Below, in pieces: positions 34,053 through 45,510 of a DNA stretch of 64,000 nucleotides (its first letter is position 1; each line of letters opens with the position of its first letter). Origin of the DNA: Rutidosis leptorrhynchoides (lineage: Eukaryota; Streptophyta; Magnoliopsida; Asterales; Asteraceae). The DNA is taken from positions 81,642,001 through 81,706,000 of the forward strand of contig NC_092342.1 in the NCBI RefSeq assembly GCF_046630445.1, written 5' to 3'. The notes under the pieces were generated by a model. That model had not been told where the DNA came from and ran no database searches. It saw nothing but the letters and a program-made list of their open reading frames with translations. The position numbers were made by a program, and so were the translations under genes.

Positions 34053-34268
34053 TGTTATAAATATAGTAGATTATAACTACCTTTAATGGTCTATATACTT
34101 ATTATTAACTTATACTAATCTTATAAGAATGAAAGAAAGAAGAATAGAGAGAGAAAGGAATGATATATTGAGAAAATGTGTGTTTACAAGCTTTCATTGA
34201 TGTAGTATTTATACTAAAAATTGGCCATCTATATTTGACTTTGTTTACATTTATATTATATTATAACA
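34053..34268 (-). repeat. Copia2 5' LTR
   Basis: 216 bp copy with a minus-strand TATA box GTATAAATAC at 34205-34214 and a CCAAT-like motif just upstream of it. The bases inside this LTR read, on the minus strand, CGTTATCAGCACGAAGTGC. This is the primer-site position, but I cannot assign the tRNA. Confidence 0.9.
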
Positions 34269-34273
34269 ATAAT

Positions 34274-35043
34274 GATGTCTTGTATTGGCTTATAAATGAA
34301 GTAATGGTGAGTGGTCATGGCAAATATCATATGTTTATCCACTATCCAACGTAGACATGACTGTATTTAATCACCAAATTCACCAGCCTATTTTCTTCTT
34401 GTTTATATGCTTTGTTCATGTCACTAATTGCAAGGAGTATAGTGATAGTGATATTAAAGACATTATTATTTAATTATAATTATATAAACAAACTAAATTA
34501 ATTAGATCGGTCAATTCGAAATTATAAGACGACAAGAGAGAGTGATTATTATACCAAGAAAAACCAAATGATGCCTAAGCAATTATTGATGATTTTTGCA
34601 AAGCAATTGATAAACAAAATTACATCATTAGTCCTTAAAGATCTTTCACAATGCAGTGTGATCGGAGCATTTTTGCCACCATCACGCCTCCATTGCGCCA
34701 TTGTAGGGCGTGATGGACCTAAAAAATGGGTGCACGCGATGGTTGTATCACGGAGAAGAGAAGGTGGCGTGAGAAAGGATGGCCGAATGGGGTGTTGCCA
34801 CGTATGTTGGTCAAACGTCTATGTAGCCGTTACAATTAAAAAAACATTTTTTTCTTTTATGAATACCACATTTCACATATCATTTTTTCCTCACATCTAC
34901 AATTAAAAAAACGTCTATGTATTGTTGTTGTTGTTGTTATTCTATACCACTATATATACTACACTCATTTCTCAACATATCACACCTCCTCTACTTCTCC
35001 ACAACTTCTAATTTTCCTAAACAGCAAAACTTTTGAGTTAAAA
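34274..35043. other. Unassigned DNA upstream of the PB1-like fragment
   Basis: No coding support. It contains a 10 bp perfect foldback CCATCACGCC / GGCGTGATGG (34679-34688 and 34707-34716, 18-base spacer) in an unusually GC-rich patch, and two copies of ACAATTAAAAAAAC (about 34831 and 34901). A TATATATA stretch near 34950, about 90 bases before the next ATG, could be a core promoter. Confidence 0.4.
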
Positions 35044-35427
35044 ATGAGGCAATTATGTGTCGTGTTAGAGGTTAATTTCGGTGGTGAGTTTGATGGTGAA
35101 GTGAAGACTTACGCCGGTGGTGAACAAAGAGAGTATTGTTTGAACGTGCGCAATTATCAATTATCGAATTTGCTTGCATTTCTTAAAGAAGACATACCTG
35201 TTGAACACAAACATGTATGCTTTTTCAAAGACGCCAACCTTCCGGCCACAGTTCTTATAGATGACGAAGATTGGAATGCTATGGTTGGTTGAGCAGTTAC
35301 ACGCAATGAAAAAATTAAGGTGTATATCGGATTCGCGGATGATAGCACCTATATTGTGTATTCTGATGATGAGGATGAACCCACTGGGCCAGTTTACGAC
35401 ACTGATGGCATGTTTTTTTCGAATTAA
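35044..35427 (+). pseudogene. PB1-like domain fragment, probably MULE transposase N-terminus
   Basis: One frame of 127 codons with a single TGA at 35290-35292, after which the reading continues sensibly to a TAA at 35425-35427. The first part resembles the PB1-like N-terminal domain of plant Mutator-like transposases (beta-rich start with a GGEF patch, then YAGGEQREYCL and LLAFLKEDIP). The last 20 residues are acidic (SDDEDEPTGP). No MULE core domain follows; a LINE starts soon after. It could be a captured or truncated transposase gene, or a small host-derived gene. Family assignment is tentative. Confidence 0.4.
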
Positions 35428-35510
35428 TGTTAAGAATGTTGTTTTTTTTTTTTAATGTTTAGTTTAATTATGATATTATGTTTAGTTTAATTATGTTTAC
35501 TTAAAAAAAA

Positions 35511-36049
35511 TTGAGAGCCAGAGACATGATCAATCGATATGGGGTGGTCAATGATACACCGACCGTTAATTTCAAGTCGGGAGGCCCTCATCATACTGCT
35601 CAAGCCCATCCCAATTCCGGCAACACAAACAGTTTTAAAGGTAATTCTCCACTAAACCCACAGAATATCGAACCTTCTGGAAACACTGGGCATCGAACCT
35701 AGTGGTCCTCTAATACCAACATCACCTCCTACATGTTTTACAATTTCCCCGAAAATTGGATCATCGCTGCTCTATGGAAATTCTTTAAAAACTTTGGAAT
35801 CGTAAAGGAGGTTTTTGTACCTAAAAAATGCCTCAAAAGTGGCAGCCGTTTCAGATTTGTAAGATTTGAAGGTATTCATCCTTCGAATGTTGATAACTTT
35901 TCTAAAATATTAAGTAGTGCTTATGCCGGTAATTTTTTGTTAAAAGCTTTTAAAGCCTTTGACCGGAACCACAAAAACATGAATACTAACCTGAAAAAAG
36001 ACCCACAACCACCCACAATCCTTCGGAAAGTCATACACAATAACATTAG
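35511..36049 (+). pseudogene. L1-type LINE ORF1, 5' part (RRM domain)
   Basis: One frame with a single TAG at 35700-35702. After it comes an RNA-recognition-motif-like domain (phrases FYNFPENW, FFKNFGIVKEVFVPKK, FRFVRFEG) of the type found at the N-terminus of plant L1 ORF1 proteins, which bind LINE RNA. The frame is cut at 36049 by a solo LTR and the protein resumes at about 40476. The element is on the plus strand and defective. Confidence 0.7.
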
Positions 36050-39000
36050 TGTTGGTCCCTTGATTAACAACAGGAGTATTGTAGAGGGGAGAGGGGGGGG
36101 GGGGGGCGAATACAATTCTTTTTTATTATCTTAACAGTTTAAGCAAATTAGTATTCATGCAAATAAATTAGATAAGAGTCAAAGGTAATTTTCAACGGTT
36201 ATTCTTTATTGATATAAATCACAAAGAATCATAACTATCCTTGGCGGAATGATAGTTGGTTGATACAGATTTACCTAAGTTATAGCTATCGAGGTTATCT
36301 AAAGCTATTACATGTTTGAACTCTTAATAAATAAAACTCACACCACTAGTTGTTACAATAGTTAATACTTCTATTTATAGTAGTCCTATTAACCGTGTAA
36401 TTGTTCTATTGTCCACTGGTATGTAGTGACCCGAACTTTTCCATGTTAATATATATTAAATGAAATTGTTATTTACATGATTAAGTGTTTCCAACATGTT
36501 AAGCAATCAAACTTGTTAAGACTTGATTAATTGAAATAGGTTTCATATAGTCAATTGACCACCCAAGTTGACCGGTGATTCACGAACGTTAAAACTTGTA
36601 AAAACAGTATGATGACATATATATGATTATATATATAGTTAACATGATATTATGATAAGTAAGTATCTAATTAAGTATTTTAACAATGAGTTACATACAT
36701 AAAATTGAGTTTATTGAATTAAGAAACTCGAAACGATATATATAACGATTATCGTTATAACAACATCTTACTAAATACATATGAATCATATTAAGATATT
36801 GATACACTATGTTTAATCATGATAAATGATATGTAAACATGTCATTAAGTGTATTAACAATGAACTACATATGTAAAAACAAGACTACTAACTTAATGAT
36901 TTCGAAACGAGACATATATATAACGATTATCGTTGTAACAACATTTAACTGTATATATATATATATCATACTAAGATATATTAATATATCATAATATCAT
37001 GATAATGTAATAATTTAACATCTCTTTAGATATAATAAATAATAGGTTAACAACATTTAACAAGATCGTTAATCTAAAGGTTTCAAAACAACATTTACAT
37101 GTAACGACTAACGATGACTTAACAACTCAGTTAAAATGTATATACATGTAGTGTTTTAATATGTATTCATACACTTTTGAAAGACTTCAAGACACTTATC
37201 AAAATACTTCTACTTAACAAAAATGCTTACAACTACATCCTCGTTCAGTTTCATCAACAATTCTACTCGTATGCACCCGTATTCGTACTCGTACAATACA
37301 CAGCTTTTAGATGTATGTACTATTGGTATATACACTCCAATGATCAGCTCTTAGAAGCCCATGTGAGTCACCTAACACATGTGGGAACCATCATTTGGCA
37401 ACTAGCATGAAATATCTCATAAAATTACAAAAATATTAGTAATCATTCATGACTTATTTACATGTAAACAAAATTACACATCCTTTATATCTAATCCATA
37501 TACCAACGACCAAAAACACCTAAAAACACTTTCATTCTTCAATTTTCTTCATCTAATTGATCTCTCTCAAGTTCTATCTTCAAGTTCTAAGTGTTCTTCA
37601 TAAATTCTATAAGTTCTAGTTTCATAAAATCAAGAATACTTCCAAGTTTGCTAGCTTACTTCCAATCTTGTAAAGTGATCATCCAACCTCAAGAAATCTT
37701 TCTTATTTACAGTAAGATATTCTTCTAATACAAGGTAATACTCATATTCAAACTTTGATTCAATTTCTATAACTATAACAATCTTATTTCGAGTGGAAAT
37801 CTTACTTGAACTTGTTTTCGTGTCATGATTCTGCTTCAAGAACTTTCAAGCCATCTAAGGATCCTTTGAAGCTAGATCTATTTTTCTCATTTTCAGTAGG
37901 TTTATCCACAAACCTGAGGTAGTAATGATGTTCATAACATCATTCGATTCATATATATAAAACTACCTTATTCGAAGGTTTAAACTTGAAATCACTAGAA
38001 CATAGTTTAGTTAATTCTAAACTTGTTTGCAAACAAAAGTTAATCCTTCTAACTTGACTTTTAAAATCAACTAAACACATGTTCTATATCTATATGATAT
38101 GCTAACTTAATGATTTAAAACCTGGAAACACGAAAAACACCGTAAAACCGGACATACGCTGTCGTAGTAACACAGCGGGCTGTTTTGGGTTTGATAATTA
38201 AAAACTATGATAAACTTTGATTTAAAAGTTGTTATTCTGGGAAAATTATTTTTCTTATGAATATGAAACTATATCCAAAAATCATGGTTAAACTCAAAGT
38301 GAAAGTATGTTTTTCAAAATGGTCATCAAGACGTCGTTCTTTCGACTGAAATGACTACCTCTTACAAAAACAACTTGTAACTTATATTTCCGACTATAAA
38401 CCTATACCTTTTCTGTTTAGATTCATAAAATAGAGTTCAATATGAAACCATAGAAATTTGATTCACTCAAAACGGATTTAAAACGAAGAAGTTATGGGTA
38501 AAACAAGATTGGATATTTTTTTATTGTTGTAGCTACGGGAAATATTGTAACAATTCTATACAAATCATATCCTAGCTAACTTATATTGTATTATACATAT
38601 ATTCTAATATATTATGTAATCTTGAGATACCATAGACACGTATGCAAATGTTTTGACATATCATATCGACGCATGTATATATATTATTTGGAATAACCAT
38701 AGACACTCTATATGCAGTAATGTTTGAGTTAGCTATACAGGGTTGAGGTTGATTCCAAATTTATATATACTTTGAGTTATGATATTACCTGAGACGTGTA
38801 TACACTGGGTCGTGGATTGATTCAAGATAATATATATCAATTTATTTCTGTACATCTAACTATGGACAACTAGTTGTAGGTTACTAATGAGGACAGCTGA
38901 CTTAATAAACTTAAAACATTAAAACGTATTAGAAATGCTGTAAATATATTTTAAACATACTTTGATATATATGTACATATTTGTTATAGGTTCGTGAATC

Positions 39001-40470
39001 GATCACTGGCCAAGTCTTACTTCCCGACGAAGTAAAAATCTGTGAAAGTGAGTTATAGTCCCACTTTTAAAATCTAATATTTCTGGGATGAGAATACATG
39101 CAGCTTTATAAATGTTTTACAAAATAGACACAAGTACATGAAACTACTTTCTATGGTTGAACGATCGAAGCCAAATATGCCCCTTTTACTTGGTAACCTA
39201 AGAATTAGTAAACCAGTCTACTAATTGACGCGAATCCTAAAGATAGATCTATTAGGCCCAACAAACCCCATCCGTTGTAGCGGATGCTTTAGTACTTCGA
39301 GTTTTTATATCATGTCCGATGGATGTCCGGGAATGATGGGGATATTTTTATATGCATCTTGTTAATGTCGGTTACCAGGTGTTCACCGTATGAATGATTT
39401 TTATCTCTATGTATGTGATGTATTGAAATATGAAATCTTGTGGTCTATTATTATGATTTGATAATATATAGGTTAAACCTATAACTCACCAACATTTTTG
39501 TTGACGTTTTAAGCATGTTTATTCTCAGGTGATTATTAAGAGCTTCCGCTGTTGCATACTAAAATAAGGACAAGATTTGGAGTACATGCTTGTATGATAT
39601 TATGTAAAACTGTATTCAAGAAACTTATTTTTGATGTAATATATTCATATTGTAAACCATTATGTAATGGTCGTGTGTAAACGGTATATTTTAGATTATC
39701 ATTATTTGATAATCTACGTAATGCTTTTTAAACCTTTATCGATAAAATAAAGGTTATGGTTGTTTTAAAAATGAATGCAGTCTTTGAAAAACGTCTCATA
39801 TAGAGGTCAAAATCTCGCGACGAAATCAATTAATATGGAACGTTTATAATCAATATGAACGGGACATTTCATGGTACATAGATGTCGGCACTTTTGGGGA
39901 CAACTGCATCAGAGAGCGTGCTCTCTTCTTACCTCTTTGGTAGCTATTTGCACGAACACCCCAATTTGGTTTGGCACCACTATTTGATTAAACAAATAGA
40001 ATGTTGTGTTCCCTACGCGTTGACAAAGAATAACTTATGTCTGCACATGCGTTAAACTTCTGTATTCCCACATGGTCTTGTAAGGTACTTGTCAGCCGCC
40101 GACGCATGTTCTCTTCTGTCCAACTTTGTCTTCGACTTCTGTTGAATAGTACAATTGATGTAGACCACTCAGGAAACCACTATGCTTGTAATGGAGCATA
40201 GCTGTCTTGTGTAGTAGGCTGCTTACCAGCTATGCTAGTTCTTCTATGCTGTGTCACTTGATATTCTTCAAATACTGGCTACACATCCTGTGCTAATTGA
40301 AGAATACTATCTACCTTATGCTGGTAGACTAGGCAGTAAACTAAACACTCGACATAGCAATATATGATGTCTATACATGAACAAATATGTGCTGGCTGCA
40401 CATAACATTCTAGTGTACATATCTGCTGTTTTTTCATAATTAAATCCTTAATTGCTTTGGGTACTCAACA
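36050..40470. mobile_element. Solo LTR (LTR-B) inserted in the LINE, itself interrupted
   Basis: Begins TGTTGGTCCC and ends ACTCAACA, so its ends form the inverted pair TGTTG/CAACA. It is flanked by ATTAG (36045-36049 and 40471-40475), a 5 bp duplication. Without the nested LTR-A and its duplication it is 966 bp. It has no coding, primer site or second LTR, which is what LTR-LTR recombination leaves. A G13 tract occurs near 36095. Orientation and lineage are not certain. Confidence 0.75.
36422..39871 (+). mobile_element. Solo LTR (LTR-A), 3450 bp, nested in LTR-B
   Basis: Begins TGTAGTGACCCGAAC and ends GGGACATTTCA, flanked by TGGTA (36417-36421 and 39872-39876). No gag or pol frame is present over 3.4 kb. 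Its last 800 bases share ordered motifs with the chromovirus LTR at 58700-59417: GTGAnnTnnATAGnCCCACTTTT, a GACACAAGTAC phrase, and GACGTTTTAAGCA followed by CTCAGGTGA. It therefore probably belongs to a related gypsy (chromovirus) family in plus orientation. Confidence 0.8.
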
Positions 40471-40475
40471 ATTAG

Positions 40476-42275
40476 TAGCCACACTAAAGGTCATTTTTAC
40501 AATCAAGTGGTCAGCCCGACTGCTAAACCTAAAGCCAACACCCCTGAGGATGTCAATGACACCATGAATCACAAAGACGATCCTAGGGACGGAAAAGCAA
40601 CTTAGTCATGCCCTCATCAGTGAAGTCACTAAGCTCGAACACCTGGAACACGTTGGTGAACTATAAGATGCGGAAGGTTTGGATGGATTTGTTATTAAGT
40701 ACCTTGGAGGTTTCGAATTAATGCTGATTTTTAATGACCCGAATGCGGCTAAGACTATCTTAGATAATGAGGATCACTTCATTAGGAAATGGTTACACAA
40801 ACTAAAAATGTGCATTCCATCTTACTCTCCTATAGGCAGGCTCACTTGGTTATCTATCTATGGCGTCCTGGTTTTGTACTGGAACACTAATACTTTCAAA
40901 AGGATTACTAGTTGGTGGGTTGAAACTATTGGCACTTGGAATTGTGAATTAGACGGTAATCAAAGTCTTATTTGTGCTAAAGTTCTAATCAAGATTGATG
41001 ATCCGGAATTCGTGAAATGCACTGTAAAACTAATTACCGAAAACCATTTCTTATAAGTTCATGTGTTTGAAGACATCAAGGATATTGTCGAGATCGATAT
41101 GGAAATTTGTCAATCTAGTGATGAAGAAGATTTGGCTTCTGAGGGGGTATCCAACGAATCTTTATCTAGTGGTAAACAATCTAGTCATGACGAGTAACTT
41201 TTCTCATCGGATGATGAAGATCCTGTTGCTAAGCCCCCTGTCAACTTCGCCGAAAATTGATTAAGAGGCAACATTCGTTGAGGAGGGTTGATGGTCATGT
41301 CTTGGATCTAAACTCAAAGTGCCTGAATACCAGCGAATCATTCTCTGACTGCAACAACTTCGGTTCAATTCCCAATCAAGGTAACGCATAAAAAATTAAT
41401 GATGGTGATAATATTGATGACAATTTACCAAACGATTACTTTTACCCTAATTTAGACAAATCCAATCCAACCTGCTCCTCTACCAAGCCCCATGATCTAC
41501 CACCAACAACCTCAACATCACATGTGGATCACTGTAGCCCAATCAGTGAAAATTATTCGAATTCGGCCCATTCACAACATGTCCATTATACATCTCCCAT
41601 ATCCCTTAACGGGCCTCATATTGAACCTGTCTGTCCTAACAACATTCCAAATACCCCATCTTCTAAAATTGGGCCGACCCAATCACCTACCATTTCTCAA
41701 CCCATCGTTGTCAACTTTGATTCGCCCCTCTTTGGTTCTTTTTTATTCTATGAAAATAACTCTCCTGCCTCTAACAACCCAATCGATAATTTTAACAGCT
41801 CGTTGGACCAAGCAACCATTCATGGTATTCGCAAATCATCCAAATCTGGCTCCAAATCCAAACACACTAAATCTCGACTATAATATGAACATAACGAAAA
41901 TGGTTCAAACGTGTTTCCAGGGCAAATTTACGATCTTCCATCAATTCGGATGCTAGCAAACCCCTACGCAGGGATCCAAGAATCGTCAATCCTAGTAAAT
42001 CTTTAGGATTCTTGTTTATTAAACACTTGGCTAGAACCTCCCATTTAAAACGAAAATCTCAGGCAATTAACATCAAAGGTGTAAAACAAAAACCTAGTCA
42101 GGCATCATTAAAAATTCGAAGCTCTAAAGGGCCTGCAACTAATACCTTCAATTCGAAGACAACTTCATCTGGATCTACTAGTCACAAGGAATTTGGAGAA
42201 AGCATTGGGATTCGTTGGTGTAATAACCAACAATAATTGCTTGCCACCCCCTCAGTTAGTTATCGTTTTCATTTT
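40476..42275 (+). pseudogene. L1-type LINE ORF1, 3' part
   Basis: Continuation of the LINE after LTR-B. The open stretch 40679-41056 reads VIKYLGGFELMLIF, then GRLTWLSIYGVLV, matching the region after the RRM in plant LINE ORF1 proteins. The following stretches (41061-41264, 41492-41956, 42012-42236) are the Ser/Pro/Asn-rich C-terminal part, broken by frameshifts. It cannot be translated as one protein. Confidence 0.65.
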
Positions 42276-42919
42276 GAATTTATTATCACTAAATATTCGT
42301 GGTTTTTGTCAAAAGGAAAAACAGGAATGTTTCCAAAAATTATGAGCTGAAGTTAATCCAGTCGTGGCTGTTATCCAAGAATCTAAATGTGGAATCGTGG
42401 ATGATTCGTGAGTTGAATATATATGGTTATCTCCTACCTTCAAATTTATTTAAAAAGAAGTCATAGGCTCCTCGGGGGGTATGATGTTAATCTGGGATCC
42501 CAACATCTTTTCGGTCAACGAAGCCATTGAAGGAGATTTTTGTTTAGCCATTAAAGGTCATTGGAAAGGTATTGACGATGAGATAGTTGTGGTAAACATT
42601 TACGGTCCACATTCACATTCGAAAAAAGTGAAATTTTGGAAAGATCTCAAATCTCTTCTTAGTTACAAGGACATGCCTTGGGTTCTTTGTGGAGACTTTA
42701 ATGAAGTCCGTAATAAGGACGAGAGGCTTAATTGCATTTTCAACAAAAAGTGGTCGGTTAATTTCAACGGCTATATTCAAAACTCGAGGTTAATTGATAT
42801 ACCTCTCAGCAGGAAAAAATTTAACCGAATCAGTAAAGATGGCATAAAGCATAGTAAGCTTGACATTTTTTTATCTCGAAAAAGTTCGCCTCACTGTGGC
42901 CTAGTCTCTCGGCTATAGT
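42276..42919 (+). pseudogene. L1-type LINE ORF2, endonuclease part, truncated
   Basis: The APE-type endonuclease domain starts with the phrase SLNIRG near 42286-42303, then AVIQESKC, GGMMLIWDP (open frame 42481-42918), VVNIYGPH and LCGDFNEVR; the last is the typical catalytic GDFN motif. There are stops before 42481 and a shift near 42895, after which WPSLSAI reads on in another frame up to the junction with the chromovirus LTR at 42920. Reverse transcriptase would lie beyond that element and is not in this window. Confidence 0.75.
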
Positions 42920-43286
42920 TATAACAACCCTCACTTTTCCATTATGAATTTACCAAATTGCCCTTAGGGTTTCATTGTCATATTCTGTGTATTAGCTTTA
43001 GGGTTATTATTCAGACATAATAAGTGCCCGAGTAATTAAACGATCTGTAAATTTATGCTTGTAATTAATAACCTTAAACCTCAACCTCAGATATTAATTA
43101 AAACCCTAATCTTATAAACCCTAACTTTAATATTAATTTATGTATATAAACTATATATAATATTAAGTGGTGACAAATTATAAATTAAAAACTAATAAGA
43201 ACAAAGTAAAAATGTATAAAAGACATGGACTAATAATTAAATGACTAAATAAAAACGTATTTAAATAAATGTAACATTAATAAAAA

Positions 43287-43289
<3 letters not shown>

Positions 43290-43357
<68 letters not shown>
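43290..43357. repeat. TA microsatellite
   Basis: About 34 uninterrupted TA units in the chromovirus left LTR, 33 bases before the Athila2 junction. The right LTR has only a few units here (63005-63030), so the run grew after insertion. Confidence 0.95.
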
Positions 43358-43359
<2 letters not shown>

Positions 43360-43389
43360 TACAGAATGCCGAAAATAAAATATATATAT

Positions 43390-45510
43390 TGATGTGCGTG
43401 ATCGTGTCCTTTTATTTTGAACGGATTTGGATTGAATTTATTACACGAATTGGTTGTGATTATATGGCGTTTTTATGATTTCGGATTGATTTCACATATA
43501 TAGGCAACTAGTCCCATTCGTATAGTAATATTTTATTTGGTAAATCCGGTTCGTTCCACAAGGAAATGGAGTTTTCAAGATTTTTTATTGCTAAAAGTTA
43601 AACTATTTAAAAGGGAGGTTTTGGATTATGCTTTACTACTTAATTGAACAAAATTTAAATTTAACTAAAACGAAATAACTAAATTAACGAATGTAAAAAT
43701 ACAATTTATACTAATTTGACAAAATAGAAGAAATAAGGTTTTTCATGGCAATATAGCAAAATAGTAAAAAGTAATTAAAATTTACTATATGGTAAAAATT
43801 AATATGGTAAAAAGTAACTAAAATTTATCTACGTAGTAAAAAGTGAAATTGATGAGATTTAAAATAAAGTAAAGTAGTGGCTACTAAAATATGTCCCCTC
43901 TGTATTATGGATTGTCTTTAAGTTCGATTACGATGTTTTAATATATATCCTTATATTTTATCTTTCGATTTATAAAGATTTAATTAACTAAAATTAAATC
44001 TAACTTTCGTTAGATCTCGTTTTAGCGAATTAAATTATACCCCGACTATTCAAATTGAGATTTAATCCGGTTTTAACTTTCGCTAATACCAAAATTGTAA
44101 CGGTCTTCCCTTTTTATAATTACACGATTATATAAACTATAATATTACCCAAATCACCGAATCACACTTCTAAATTGTTGTCAATAATTTGTCCATATGT
44201 CCGTCTAGATCACCGAGGTGTTGAAGCATAATTTATATAAATTTAATGCACTTTTGCTTATTAATTTGATAAATTATGTGATAGGGGTGAAAATATCTAA
44301 TTATATAACAATGGGTCGGTGATTAAACTCAATGTTAAAAATAGTCAAAGTTACACCGTAATATTATAAATGGTTCAATCCATTTGTCTAGAGGTTCTAC
44401 ATTTTAGTCACCACTGTGGGTTTTTAGTTGGACATTATAACAGCGTAAAAATATAAATTATATAAAGTGGACATGGGTACAATAATAATAATAATAAATG
44501 ATAACAATAATGAAAATAAATAACGATAATAATAACGATAATAATAATAATTACGATAACAATAAAAATAACAACAACAATAATAATAATAACAATAGTA
44601 ATAACAACGATAATAACGATACTTAAATATAATAACAAAGTTGGAACGTGGAAACTTACAGCGAGTTGGAATGGTAGAAAAGCAGTACTACAACATCCGT
44701 AAACTTGAATTATACCACAAACTACTACTACTTAAATAAAATATTAAATACTATAATCTAATATGAAAGTGAAAAGTGAATTGAAAAAGAAAAGAAATTT
44801 GATCGAATGCTATTGTTGAAGTAGTGTTGTGTTTCTTTCTTGATTTCTTCCGTTCAATTTATAGGCAAATTATATTACTATTTGAAGTATGAAAATTAGC
44901 TAGCATTATTGAAATTGGAATCTTTGTTGTCTGTGAAGTTGAAACTTGCTCCGTAATTATAGGCCACTTGCATCACTATTGTATAGTTGATTTGTGAAAA
45001 TTGATTGAAAGTTGAATAAATGGCCACTTGCATCACTTGATCGATTGTATTATCTTGTTGATTGTTAGATTCATATATAATATTATTATTATAATATTAT
45101 TATTATATTATTATTATTATTATTAATTATATATATATTATATTATATTCTTGTGCATAGTTGACTTGTAATTTTTGCTCCATTGAGTTGTACGTTGATA
45201 GTTGGTTCATGTCTCGGTTCCAGATTTTCGAACGCCTTTTCGTATGCTTAGATATCTTGTACTTTAGCCGTTATTCAACGATAAATTAAACCACTTGGAG
45301 TGTAACTTGTACGTTTGAGCATTTTGGACGTTTTTGTCTTTCAAATCTTCGTTTTTGTCTTTAAATCTTCATTTTCGAGCGATTTGCGTCTTTCGTCTTT
45401 GCACTTATTTATTTAAACAATTACAACTAAAAATAAGGAAATTACAATTAAAAACATTACATAATGGAATGATATTGCGTCTAAATATATGTTCGTTTGG
45501 AGCAATATCA
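43390..45510 (-). repeat. Athila2 3' LTR
   Basis: 2121 bp; on the minus strand it begins TGATATTGCT and ends CACATCA. It lacks a 31 bp stretch present in the other copy (about 55513-55543), lost between two TGTACTT words. It includes an AAT/AAC-type trinucleotide repeat at 44482-44620. Confidence 0.9.

Larger units (their letters stand above)
9670..34268 (-). mobile_element. Copia2: copia retrotransposon with nested insertions, decayed interior
   Basis: Identical 216 bp LTRs at 9670-9885 and 34053-34268, starting TGTTATAA and ending TATAACA, flanked by ATAAT (9665-9669 and 34269-34273). Removing the Helitron-like insertion (about 13239-31978, which itself carries Athila1) leaves about 5.86 kb, a normal copia length. 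A polypurine tract next to the left LTR and recognisable pol fragments place it on the minus strand. Pol fragments are broken by many stops and shifts, and gag is not recognisable. The contrast between identical LTRs and a wrecked interior is unusual. Confidence 0.85.
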
